64,000 bases of DNA from NCBI GenBank assembly GCA_963768165.1, contig CAVYHJ010000007.1:43940-107939 (forward strand). The letters are read 5' to 3'. The stretch comes from CAVYHJ01 sp963768165 [NCBI: uncultured bacterium] (GTDB lineage Bacteria; UBP4; UBA4092). Shown piece by piece: positions 9,361-16,967 of the stretch. Every line of letters begins with the position of its first letter. The stretch's first letter is position 1. A program made the position numbers and the translations under genes. Below the pieces are notes generated by a model, which worked only from the letters and a program-made list of their open reading frames with translations, was not told the origin of the DNA and searched no databases.

Positions 9361-9436
9361 GAGCGGCAACTCATTGGTTATATGTGCAGCACACAGCTTG
9401 AAGTCTTGGACCTACAATTTGCCGTAGTGTGATGAC
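9361..9436 (-). ncRNA. Structured leader element, proximal copy (A)
   Basis: A 76-nt segment immediately upstream of the AIPR ribosome site. It aligns without gaps to a second copy at 9530-9605. An outer stem pairs CGGCA (from 9424) with TGCCG (to 9364), and an inner hairpin pairs alignment columns 24-28 with 32-36. Compared with copy B, four pairs change on both sides and keep pairing (columns 15/71, 17/69, 26/34 and 27/33). Such compensatory change argues for a functional RNA or hairpin DNA structure. Role unknown: riboregulator of the operon, RNA partner of an encoded protein, or recombination site. Confidence 0.6.
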
Positions 9437-9484
9437 ATAGATTATTTGAAAACTAAAGTAACGTAGTAATACTAGGGGAAATAA

Positions 9485-9511
9485 TTAGGGAGGAACCAAA
9501 TTAATAATCAT
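9485..9511 (-). CDS. Possible eight-codon leader ORF between the two RNA copies
   Basis: ATG at 9511 follows AAAGGAG at the end of copy B with the same spacing that the AIPR start has after copy A. It encodes MIINLVPP and then stops. It could be a leader peptide coupled to control of the operon, or the remnant of a gene that once followed copy B. Only spacing and context support it. Confidence 0.3.
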   Translation of the reverse strand: MIINLVPP

Positions 9512-9529
9512 AACATTCTCCTTTCTTCC

Positions 9530-9605
9530 GAGCGACGTCTCTATTTAGATTTGTACAACATATACTTTGAGACCAAAAGTCTACAAGTCGTCGAATTATG
9601 TTGAC
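9530..9605 (-). ncRNA. Structured leader element, distal copy (B)
   Basis: Second copy of the 76-nt element. It begins about where transcription from the promoter at 9612-9640 should start. Its outer stem is CGACG/CGTCG and its inner hairpin AGAC/GTCT; both correspond in position to the stems of copy A although the bases differ. It is followed by AAAGGAGAAT and an ATG. Confidence 0.6.
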
Positions 9606-9611
9606 TTTATT

Positions 9612-9640
9612 ATATTAATATAATTTTCAGTGAAAGTCAA
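9612..9640 (-). promoter_or_regulatory. Sigma-70 type promoter of the AIPR operon
   Basis: On the minus strand TTGACT (9640-9635), a 17-base spacer and TAATAT (9617-9612). The -35 box lies inside an inverted repeat TTGACTTT/AAAGTCAA (9601-9608 and 9633-9640) that brackets the promoter and could be an operator. The predicted start site falls at the first base of structured copy B. Confidence 0.65.
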
Positions 9641-9694
9641 GTTTTATTTATTATTCGATGCATCGGGAATACTACAAAAGGTGGATTGGGGAAG

Positions 9695-10147
9695 TTATCC
9701 ATTATCTTCCCCAAGAGATTCCAAGTCAGCAAGGTCTTTTTTTCTACCGAGGGCTTTTTTATTGGCGATTAATTGTTTTCGACCGAGGTAATAAATAGGG
9801 ATATCGTCATATTTACCTTGCACCCGACCGGAGATGGCTTCTTCCCAGGAAACGCCCGTAAGTGAAGTAATGATATCTATGCGAACAGGTGCTACCCCTA
9901 ATTGAATCACTTTATCCGGTTGAGTGAAATCGGATTCCGATAACCCGATAGAGCCAAAACCAAATTTAGTCAGAGCAACAAGGACACGCTTGGCATTATT
10001 TATTTCGGGGTGAATGAGAATATCCAGATCACCGGTAAACCGGGGACTTCCATGAAGAGCGAGAGCATAAGCGCCCACAATGAGATATTCAACTTTGTTT
10101 ACGTTGAATAACTCGAACAACTCTTTGTAATCTTTCTGAATCTCCAT
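9695..10147 (-). CDS. Nucleotidyltransferase-fold protein (DUF6036/AbiEii-like)
   Basis: A 150-residue protein with the MNT-type motif: VEYLIVGAYALALHG followed by PRFTGDLDILI, that is G-G/A-x-A-x-x-x-x-G and D-x-D. It lacks the large C-terminal half of AbiEii toxins. The start overlaps a small upstream ORF by 59 bp, a typical arrangement for small two-gene stress or toxin-antitoxin modules. It probably transfers a nucleotide to a protein or RNA partner; the substrate is unknown. A basic C-terminus (KKALGRKKDLADLESL) is common in this subgroup. Confidence 0.7.
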   Translation of the reverse strand: MEIQKDYKELFELFNVNKVEYLIVGAYALALHGSPRFTGDLDILIHPEINNAKRVLVALTKFGFGSIGLSESDFTQPDKVIQLGVAPVRIDIITSLTGVSWEEAISGRVQGKYDDIPIYYLGRKQLIANKKALGRKKDLADLESLGEDNG

Positions 10148-10277
10148 AATATTGTTTTCGTAAATGTTCGACTGCCGAGAGACGTTCTTCCGGTGTTTTG
10201 GAAAGCCAGTATTTTAAATCATCTTTTTCCAAGGATTTATCTTTAAGATTTTTTATTTTTACCACCTTTTTAATCAT
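10089..10277 (-). CDS. Small partner protein of the nucleotidyltransferase
   Basis: A 62-residue basic protein with YWLSKTPEERLSAVEHLRKQ and YYGDSERLQRVVRVI, a pattern I recognise from small conserved ORFs that precede nucleotidyltransferase genes in many bacteria. It overlaps that gene by 59 bp in a different frame. The ribosome site is weak; a promoter lies just upstream. It is probably the antitoxin-like or regulatory partner, but its function is not established. Confidence 0.65.
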   Translation of the reverse strand: MIKKVVKIKNLKDKSLEKDDLKYWLSKTPEERLSAVEHLRKQYYGDSERLQRVVRVIQRKQS

Positions 10278-10284
10278 AGGAGAT

Positions 10285-10313
10285 ATTATCGCATATCATG
10301 GTTTTTCAACCAA
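10285..10313 (-). promoter_or_regulatory. Probable promoter of the nucleotidyltransferase pair
   Basis: Minus strand TTGGTT, a 17-base spacer and GATAAT, ending eight bases before the start codon. A small GGTT/AACC repeat overlaps the -35 box. The leader would be nearly absent. Confidence 0.45.
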
Positions 10314-10368
10314 TATAAAATTGGAGAATTTTAAGGTTGGTTTTTAACATCCACTTTCTTTAAAAACT

Positions 10369-10461
10369 GTTAGGTAGTGTCCCTTATGGCGCATGGGAGA
10401 TGTAGTGGAGAGGGTATGGAGATGGTATGGAGGAGGTCACCTGTTGATTTTGTTAGGTAGT
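10369..10461 (+). repeat. GTTAGGTAGT-bounded dispersed repeat
   Basis: Two copies of GTTAGGTAGT bound about 73 bp of purine-rich sequence with GGAGAGGGTATGGAGATGG. An inverted relative lies at 29352-29453, where the IS5-type element has inserted into the GTTAGGTAGT word. Confidence 0.6.
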
Positions 10462-10708
10462 GTACCTTTTGGGATAGTAGAAAGTCAGTTTCAAGTCTCA
10501 AGTTTCAGGTTTCAAGTTAAAACAAGGAAATAGGATAAATAAAAGATAGGCGTCGGGAATAGTCAAAGCATTGCAGATTTTGGATTTTAAATTGTAGATT
10601 TTATGATTGAAGAATTCTAAAATGATTGATATTATTGAAGATAAATTTTTCGGCATTTGGCGAAATATTATTATCATCTCCATGCAATGGCAGACAGGTC
10701 ATAATGGC

Positions 10709-10744
10709 CTTGTAATGAACGAGACTGATCTCGTTCATTACAAG
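10709..10744. repeat. Perfect 16-bp inverted repeat
   Basis: CTTGTAATGAACGAGA at 10709-10724 and its exact complement at 10729-10744 with the loop CTGA. There is no T tract on either side, so it is not a typical Rho-independent terminator. Confidence 0.6.
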
Positions 10745-11157
10745 AAGCGGAATTGAAAAAAGGAATTCCGGTTAGACAACAGTCTAAGTTAATAAGGAGA
10801 CAAAAGATAGTAGGTGGTGGTGTAATGGATAGTGGGTGGGAATTATTGTTGACTGGATGGGTGGGTTATGGGGGTATTTTTGGGTCAAAAAGGGGTTGAA
10901 TTAGCTCCCTACTTTCTCCCTATTGTCTCCACTTTATCTCCCATTATGGGATGGAGAGTATACTAATTTAGTAGACTTTACTATTTTAGGAGCTAATTTG
11001 GGGGTAAAAAGAGAGTGCAGAATCATACCCTAAAAAGGAAGCATCGGGAATCAAAGAAAGGTGTCGGGAAAGGTTTATCGACTTACACTCCATTGAATTT
11101 CCCTTTCGAGGGAAATGACAATCCCGGCGGGAATCCGGTTTTAGACTGAGAGAACCA

Positions 11158-11355
11158 TCATTTTTTCTGAAGCCCCCAGATAATTTTCTTTTTCATACTT
11201 TCAATTCCATCCGGGGTGATACCTTTATGGAAGTAGGCGGATGTATTTTCACAAGTACTTTTTTCTTCCGGTGTTTTACTGGCACAATCTTGTCCCACAG
11301 CACAATACTCCTTACCCTGATATTTAAAATAAAATGGACAAATATGTTCCGCCAT
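11158..11355 (-). CDS. Small four-cysteine protein, family member 2
   Basis: A 65-residue protein when started at the ATG at 11355 (a TTG two codons upstream is possible). Its four cysteines show the same C-x11-C-x5-C-x10-C spacing as the protein at 5021-5257, and it shares YC-x-x-G-x-DC and a lysine-rich C-terminal helix with it. Function unknown; a metal-binding knuckle is likely. It is isolated, with repeats on both sides. Confidence 0.65.
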   Translation of the reverse strand: MAEHICPFYFKYQGKEYCAVGQDCASKTPEEKSTCENTSAYFHKGITPDGIESMKKKIIWGLQKK

Positions 11356-11498
11356 ATTCAAAAATGCCTTTAAAAATATACCAGACTCTATCTTACTCCT
11401 AACCCACGATTTGTCAAACCCGTTAAACCCCGGTCAGAAAAAAAGGATTTTCCACGTCAGCCCTCAAAAGTCTAACGGGACCAATACTGGATTCTATG

Positions 11499-11536
11499 CA
11501 TCGGGAACTTGAGCGTTTTTTGCGGTATTCCCGATG
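11499..11536. repeat. CATCGGGAA palindromic repeat
   Basis: CATCGGGAA at 11499-11507 and TTCCCGATG at 11528-11536 around a loop nearly identical to that of the copy at 24546-24585. The stem differs there (CGTCGGGAA/TTCCCGACG), so the change is compensatory. Confidence 0.65.
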
Positions 11537-11590
11537 AAGAGTAAGAACAGTTTTATTAGACGCTATTGTACTTGTTAACACATTAGCTAT

Positions 11591-14242
11591 ATGATAATAG
11601 CAGTGATATATCATAAGAATCGATGGGATATTTTTCCCATCCATCAATTAATCCTATTCATGTTAGCAGGAATACTGATAACAAGTATCCTGAATGCGCA
11701 GAGTTGGGCACCCTTTGTGATACCCGGCTCGATGAGTACCACCAGTCCGATAAATTTTAGTTTGCCACCTATCACCACCAGTTCCCCGAGATTAATTGCG
11801 AATGGTTCACAATTTACAGTAAACGGCATACCGGTAAAGTTATGGGGAATGAATGTAACTTTTTCCAGTGATTTTCCGGACAAGGGTTATGCGGCGACAT
11901 TAGCCGCCCGGATTGCCGCCGCAGGAATCAATTGTGTCCGGTTTCATCATATGGATACCGAGAATTATCCCAATGGGATATGGAACAGTTGGGATGGCAG
12001 TTCGATTGACCAGCGAGCGTTAGACCGATTGGATTATTTTGTAGCGCAGTTGGCCGACCATGGAGTATATTCGGATATCAATTTACATGTTGGCCGGACT
12101 TATAGTAATTATTTAGGATTACCGAATCCGGGTACTGATTATGATAAGATAGCGGATATCTTCACCCCGGCCCTCCTCCCTCCACAAAAGAATTATGCCA
12201 ATCAATTATTAAACCATGTGAATCCTTATCGAGGAGTAAGGGATGCCGATGACCCGGCTGTGGCACTGGTAGAGATAAGCAATGAAGACAGTTTTTTTAT
12301 GTGGGATAATGATGCGAGTATTCAGGCGTTTCCGTCTTATTATGCGAATATTCTGCAGACTCAATATAATACCTATTTACTGGGGCGATATGGTTCAACC
12401 TCCGCTTTGAGTACCGCCTGGTCAGCAGGAATTGATTCAACGGGACCGAATATGCTGTTAAATCCAACCATGCAAAATACTACCGCGAACGGTTCCATCC
12501 AGAATTGGGTTACAGAAATTGATTCTTCCTCGTCATTCGCAACCACCATGCCTTATTATCGTGCACCATATAATGGAGCCCGTCTGCAAATCCCCGAAAT
12601 TGATGGAACAGACTGGCATTTGCAATTTGAACAAGACTACTTAACGGTACAAGCCGGTCATTACTATACCGTTATTTTCAAGGGGGCCGCTGATACAACC
12701 CGCATTGTATCCGTGGAAGTAACAATGTATCATTCCCCATGGAGCGACTTGGGACTGGGAACATCCTTAACACTCAACAGTACCTGGTCGGATTATACTT
12801 TTGGTTTTTTTGCGACCACCAGTGATACGAATGCCCGGTTAAGTTTCTCGATAGGTGCGTCTACCACAACCATGTATTTAGCGAATATGGATTTTCATGA
12901 AGGGGGCCAGAATGGATTATCGGCAGGGGAATATTTGGAAACGACAACTGTAAAGGTCTATGGTGCCAATGAATCCATTCCCCGAACCCGGGACAGGTTA
13001 AGATTTTTTGCCGTGACTGAAAAGAATTATTTTGATACCATGAGAAGTTATGTGAAAGACACTATAGGCAGTGGAGCCATGGTAACCGGGACTATCGTTT
13101 TCGGTCCATTGGGATTATATGGCCAGAGTGATATGGATTATATAGATAGTCATGCTTACTGGCAACATCCACAATTTCCCGGTGTTGCTTGGGACCCAGT
13201 GAATTGGTTTATCGAACAGATAGCGATGACGGATAATCCATCGAGTGCCACATTATTTCCATTGGCTTGTGAACGACTGGTCAATAAACCGCATACCGTG
13301 ACCGAGTACAATCATCCGGCACCGAATGATTACCAGGCGGAAGATATCCCGATGATATCCTCTTTTGCTGCTGCCCAGGATTGGAGCGGAGTGTTCATGT
13401 TTGATTATGGAAATCCGACCAGTGCCCCCGACCCACAAGCCTTCAGCGGATATTTTGATCATTATGTGAATGCGGCGAAGTTTGGGTTTGCGCCTGCGGG
13501 AGCCGCCATGCTGCGCAATGGAGCTGTTACACCATTACCGGTAGGAACCCCGGTCAGTTTAGTGACATCGGGAGACCCCTTGGGTGATTTGGTAGAACTA
13601 AGCCGGTTGAATGGAAATACATTGAGCAATTCTGTTTCGGCAATCACTGGATATAATTGGCAACAGCCGTTGAGTTTTCAGCTTGGGGTAACTATATCGA
13701 CCAGTCCCTCTTCAAGTCTCACCGGCGGCAGCGGGAGCAGCATAAGCTGGCAGACTACCCATGGAAATGGGTTTTATTGGGTACAGGGGCCGGGTGCCTG
13801 GACATTTACCGGATACACCACAGATTTTGCCTATTACACCTATGGACAAATAACCGTCAATAGTCCGACTTTTGTTGCCATGACGATAACTCCATTGGAT
13901 GCAACCAACTTTACCGGTGCTCACCATCTCCTGATATCTGCCTGCGGTAGATGCCAAAATACCGGGATGATATTTTCATCAGACCGAACAACCGTCAATA
14001 ACAATTGGGGTTATGCGCCAGTATTGATAGAGCCGGTAGATGCCGTAGTGACATTGCCCCCCGGTACATGGACCTGTCAGTCATTGGGACCGGATGGGTC
14101 ACCCCAAACAAGTGTACCTGTCACCCGTCAATCCGGTTCATTGAGTGTTCACCTGACTGCATCATACGGCACCATGTGGTACCTTTTAACCCGAACGAAT
14201 ATCACAACCTCGGTACCTAATTATTGGATGTTTTTTTATTAA
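11591..14242 (+). CDS. Secreted TIM-barrel glycoside hydrolase with inserted CBM, copy 1
   Basis: An 883-residue exported enzyme. It has a signal peptide (to about residue 36) and a cellulase-like TIM barrel beginning near residue 66. The probable acid/base E232 lies in EISNED and the probable nucleophile E572 in VTEYNHP. Between them, residues about 290-440 form a jelly-roll resembling CBM4/9 (NMLLNPTMQ, YLTVQAGHYYTV), so the binding module interrupts the barrel. The last 200 residues look like beta-sandwich, ending in VPNYWMFFY. It belongs to the broad GH5/GH-A clan; the family and substrate cannot be fixed. The start is the first ATG; an ATG at 11660 would shorten the signal peptide. A close paralog follows 42 bp downstream. 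Confidence 0.75.
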   Translation: MIIAVIYHKNRWDIFPIHQLILFMLAGILITSILNAQSWAPFVIPGSMSTTSPINFSLPPITTSSPRLIANGSQFTVNGIPVKLWGMNVTFSSDFPDKGYAATLAARIAAAGINCVRFHHMDTENYPNGIWNSWDGSSIDQRALDRLDYFVAQLADHGVYSDINLHVGRTYSNYLGLPNPGTDYDKIADIFTPALLPPQKNYANQLLNHVNPYRGVRDADDPAVALVEISNEDSFFMWDNDASIQAFPSYYANILQTQYNTYLLGRYGSTSALSTAWSAGIDSTGPNMLLNPTMQNTTANGSIQNWVTEIDSSSSFATTMPYYRAPYNGARLQIPEIDGTDWHLQFEQDYLTVQAGHYYTVIFKGAADTTRIVSVEVTMYHSPWSDLGLGTSLTLNSTWSDYTFGFFATTSDTNARLSFSIGASTTTMYLANMDFHEGGQNGLSAGEYLETTTVKVYGANESIPRTRDRLRFFAVTEKNYFDTMRSYVKDTIGSGAMVTGTIVFGPLGLYGQSDMDYIDSHAYWQHPQFPGVAWDPVNWFIEQIAMTDNPSSATLFPLACERLVNKPHTVTEYNHPAPNDYQAEDIPMISSFAAAQDWSGVFMFDYGNPTSAPDPQAFSGYFDHYVNAAKFGFAPAGAAMLRNGAVTPLPVGTPVSLVTSGDPLGDLVELSRLNGNTLSNSVSAITGYNWQQPLSFQLGVTISTSPSSSLTGGSGSSISWQTTHGNGFYWVQGPGAWTFTGYTTDFAYYTYGQITVNSPTFVAMTITPLDATNFTGAHHLLISACGRCQNTGMIFSSDRTTVNNNWGYAPVLIEPVDAVVTLPPGTWTCQSLGPDGSPQTSVPVTRQSGSLSVHLTASYGTMWYLLTRTNITTSVPNYWMFFY

Positions 14243-14284
14243 ATAAATTCAATCTATTTTTTATTTACTATAAGGCGAGAAACT

Positions 14285-16942
14285 ATGTTCTATCCTAAAT
14301 ATCCCCGTTTTATTTATACAACACCGGTTATTCTATTGCTATTCATGTCAGTAATATTGCTGAAGGGAACATTGATAGCCCAGAGTTGGTCTTCTTTTGT
14401 GATTCCAGGTTCCATGAGTACCACCAGTCCGATAGACTTTACTTTGCAACCCATTGATACGACATCCCCGCGGCTCATAGCTACTGGGACACATTTCACC
14501 CGTAACGGAGAACGAGTTCGGATTTGGGGAACCAATATTACAGCAAATAGAAATTTTCCGGATAAATCTTATACCAGCATACTTGCAGACCGATTAGCAA
14601 AGGCAGGTATCAATTGCATCAGGTTACATTGGATGGACGGGTATAGCTATCCCTATGGAATTTGGAATAGCAATAATAGTCTGACCTTAGACCCGCAAGC
14701 ATTGGATAAGCTGGATTATTTTATTTATCAGTTAGCCCTTCATGGAATATACTGTGACATGAATTTACATGTCGGTCGGGCTTATAGTACTTATATAGGG
14801 TTACCCAACCCGGGAACCAATTTTAATAATATTGTAGACCTGTATACCCCGGCAATCATCAATGCAGAAAAGGATTATGCCAATCAATTATTGACTCATG
14901 TGAATCCCTACCGGGGGGTGCGCAATGCGGATGACCCGGCAGTCGCTTTTGTAGAGATTACCAATGAGGACAGTTTTTTCATGTGGAATTCTGATTCGAC
15001 TTTAGCTGCGCTGCCTAGTTATTATGAAAATATCATTCAGAATCAGTATGATGCCTGGTTGATCTCCCGGTATAGTACGACTTCTGCTCTGAGTACCGCC
15101 TGGATTGCCGGGATTGCTTCTCCGGGTCCTAATATGCTGCTCAATTCTTCGATGCAATCAACAAATCCAGGAACCGGTGCTATTGAAGATTGGTTTGTAG
15201 AAATCCATTCACCGGCTTATGCAATAGCAACTACATATTATCGTGCACCCTATAATGGTATTCAAATCCAAATTACTCAATCCGATAATACCGACTGGAA
15301 CCTTCAGTTTGAACAGGTAAACCTGGCTGTTCAAGCCAACCAATATTACACTGTCACATTTCAAGGTGCTGCCGATACCGCCCGCACTATGCCCGTCGGA
15401 ATATTTATGAATCATGCCCCATGGAATGAGTTGGGACTTTATCAAACAATCCAACTGACCTCCAACTGGTCAACCTATACCTATGGGTTTTATGCGACTG
15501 CGGATGATACCAACGCAAGGCTTTGTTTTTTAGTAGGTGCCAGTTCCACTTCAGTTTATTTAGCCAATCCCCAGTTTTATACCGGGGGTCAACAAGGATT
15601 ATTGGCGGGTGAATATCTTGCGACAACCACTGTCCATTTATTTGGAAATACTGAAGAATCAGCCCCGCGCACCCGAGACCGGTTGCGATTTCTGGCTCAA
15701 ACAGAAAAAGGATATTTTGATTCCATGCGGAGTTATGTGAAAGATACCATCGGGTGTGGTGCATTAGTTACCGGAACCGTTGTATTTGGCCCTTTGGGTT
15801 TATACGCCCAGAGTGACATGGATTATATTGACAGCCATGCCTACTGGCAGCATCCTCAATTTCCCGGTGTTGCCTGGGACTTAAATAATTGGTTTATCGA
15901 ACAGATAGCGATGACAGATAATCCCTCGAGTGCCACACTCTTCTCATTGGCTTGTAATCGACTCTCGAACAAACCATTCACCGTGAGTGAATATAACCAT
16001 CCGGCACCCAATGATTATCAGGAAGAATGTGTACCAATGATTACTTCATTTGCAGCCGTCCAAGACTGGGATGGGGTTTGGCTATATACCTATGGGAATC
16101 CAACCATAGCACCGGACCCCCAAGCGTTCAATTATGACAGTAATAATAATTTTTTTGATAATTATGTGAATGCCGCCAAATGGGGATTTGTCCCTGCCGG
16201 TGCAGCAATATTGCGAAATTCATCCATGTTGGCATTACCGACCGGTTCACCATTGAGTCTAGTCACCTCCTCCGATGTGCTTGGGAACCTGGTAGAACTC
16301 CGCAGGAGTTATGGAGATAATATGAATGCTTCAGTCACAGGGATATCCAGTATAAACTGGCAACAACCTCTGAGCACACAATTCACAGTCACTTTTTCAA
16401 CCAGTAGCTCTTATATTCCCACTGGAAATAATGGCACCAGTCTGAGTTGGCAAACTGTATCCGGAAATGGATTTTATGCGGCACAGGGAGTAGGGGGTTG
16501 GGCTTATACCGGGTATACGACTGATTTTGCAGTCAACACTTATGGGCAGATTACCGTGAATAGTCCTAATTTTGCAGCAATCACCATAACCCCGTTGGAT
16601 GCGGAAACTTTTATTGGAGCGCACCATTTATTGATAGCTGCCAGTGGCCGATGTGAGAATACCGGGATGATATTTTCATCGGATCGAACAACCGTTGGTA
16701 CCAACTGGGGTTACCCGCCTGTATTGATAGAACCGGTGGATGCGAATATAACTTTACCTCCCGGAACCTGGACCTGCCAGTCCCTGGGTCCTGATGGATC
16801 CCCTCAATCGATAGTACCTGTCACCAGTCAATCCGGGATTATGAGTGTACATATCTCACCGACTTATGGCACGATGTGGTATTTACTAACCCGAACCAAT
16901 ATCACGACCTCGGTACCTAATTTTTGGATGTTTTTTTATTAA
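14285..16942 (+). CDS. Secreted TIM-barrel glycoside hydrolase with inserted CBM, copy 2
   Basis: An 885-residue paralog of the preceding gene, collinear over its whole length. It has a signal peptide (VILLLFMSVILLKGTLIAQ), barrel, catalytic candidates E228 in EITNED and E569 in VSEYNHP, the same inserted jelly-roll module and the same C-terminal block ending VPNFWMFFY. AAGGCGAG lies upstream of the ATG. The pair arose by tandem duplication and is probably one operon for extracellular polysaccharide attack. The identical C-terminal tail may be a structural closing strand or an export or anchoring signal. Confidence 0.75.
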   Translation: MFYPKYPRFIYTTPVILLLFMSVILLKGTLIAQSWSSFVIPGSMSTTSPIDFTLQPIDTTSPRLIATGTHFTRNGERVRIWGTNITANRNFPDKSYTSILADRLAKAGINCIRLHWMDGYSYPYGIWNSNNSLTLDPQALDKLDYFIYQLALHGIYCDMNLHVGRAYSTYIGLPNPGTNFNNIVDLYTPAIINAEKDYANQLLTHVNPYRGVRNADDPAVAFVEITNEDSFFMWNSDSTLAALPSYYENIIQNQYDAWLISRYSTTSALSTAWIAGIASPGPNMLLNSSMQSTNPGTGAIEDWFVEIHSPAYAIATTYYRAPYNGIQIQITQSDNTDWNLQFEQVNLAVQANQYYTVTFQGAADTARTMPVGIFMNHAPWNELGLYQTIQLTSNWSTYTYGFYATADDTNARLCFLVGASSTSVYLANPQFYTGGQQGLLAGEYLATTTVHLFGNTEESAPRTRDRLRFLAQTEKGYFDSMRSYVKDTIGCGALVTGTVVFGPLGLYAQSDMDYIDSHAYWQHPQFPGVAWDLNNWFIEQIAMTDNPSSATLFSLACNRLSNKPFTVSEYNHPAPNDYQEECVPMITSFAAVQDWDGVWLYTYGNPTIAPDPQAFNYDSNNNFFDNYVNAAKWGFVPAGAAILRNSSMLALPTGSPLSLVTSSDVLGNLVELRRSYGDNMNASVTGISSINWQQPLSTQFTVTFSTSSSYIPTGNNGTSLSWQTVSGNGFYAAQGVGGWAYTGYTTDFAVNTYGQITVNSPNFAAITITPLDAETFIGAHHLLIAASGRCENTGMIFSSDRTTVGTNWGYPPVLIEPVDANITLPPGTWTCQSLGPDGSPQSIVPVTSQSGIMSVHISPTYGTMWYLLTRTNITTSVPNFWMFFY

Positions 16943-16967
16943 CCGTCGAGTTCGGTCTATCAATCGT

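Larger units (their letters stand above)
10278..11157. other. Repeat-rich intergenic desert
   Basis: About 880 bp without a supportable gene. It holds, in order: a GTTAGGTAGT-bounded repeat (10369-10461), a run of short AAGTTTC/AGGTTTC words with a CGTCGGGAA element near 10550, a perfect 16-bp inverted repeat (10709-10744), a G-rich tract with a quadruplex-forming pattern (10859-10884), further CATCGGGAA words near 11041, and an 8-bp stem with a TTCG loop at 11097-11116. Confidence 0.6.

Noticed and set aside
9361-9605. The 76-nt copies as integron attC sites
   Set aside because: They lack the GTTRRRY/RYYYAAC core ends and show a branched structure; no integrase is nearby.
9361-9605. The 76-nt copies as tRNA genes
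   Set aside because: The length is similar, but there is no acceptor stem of seven pairs, no TTC-arm and no anticodon arm pattern.
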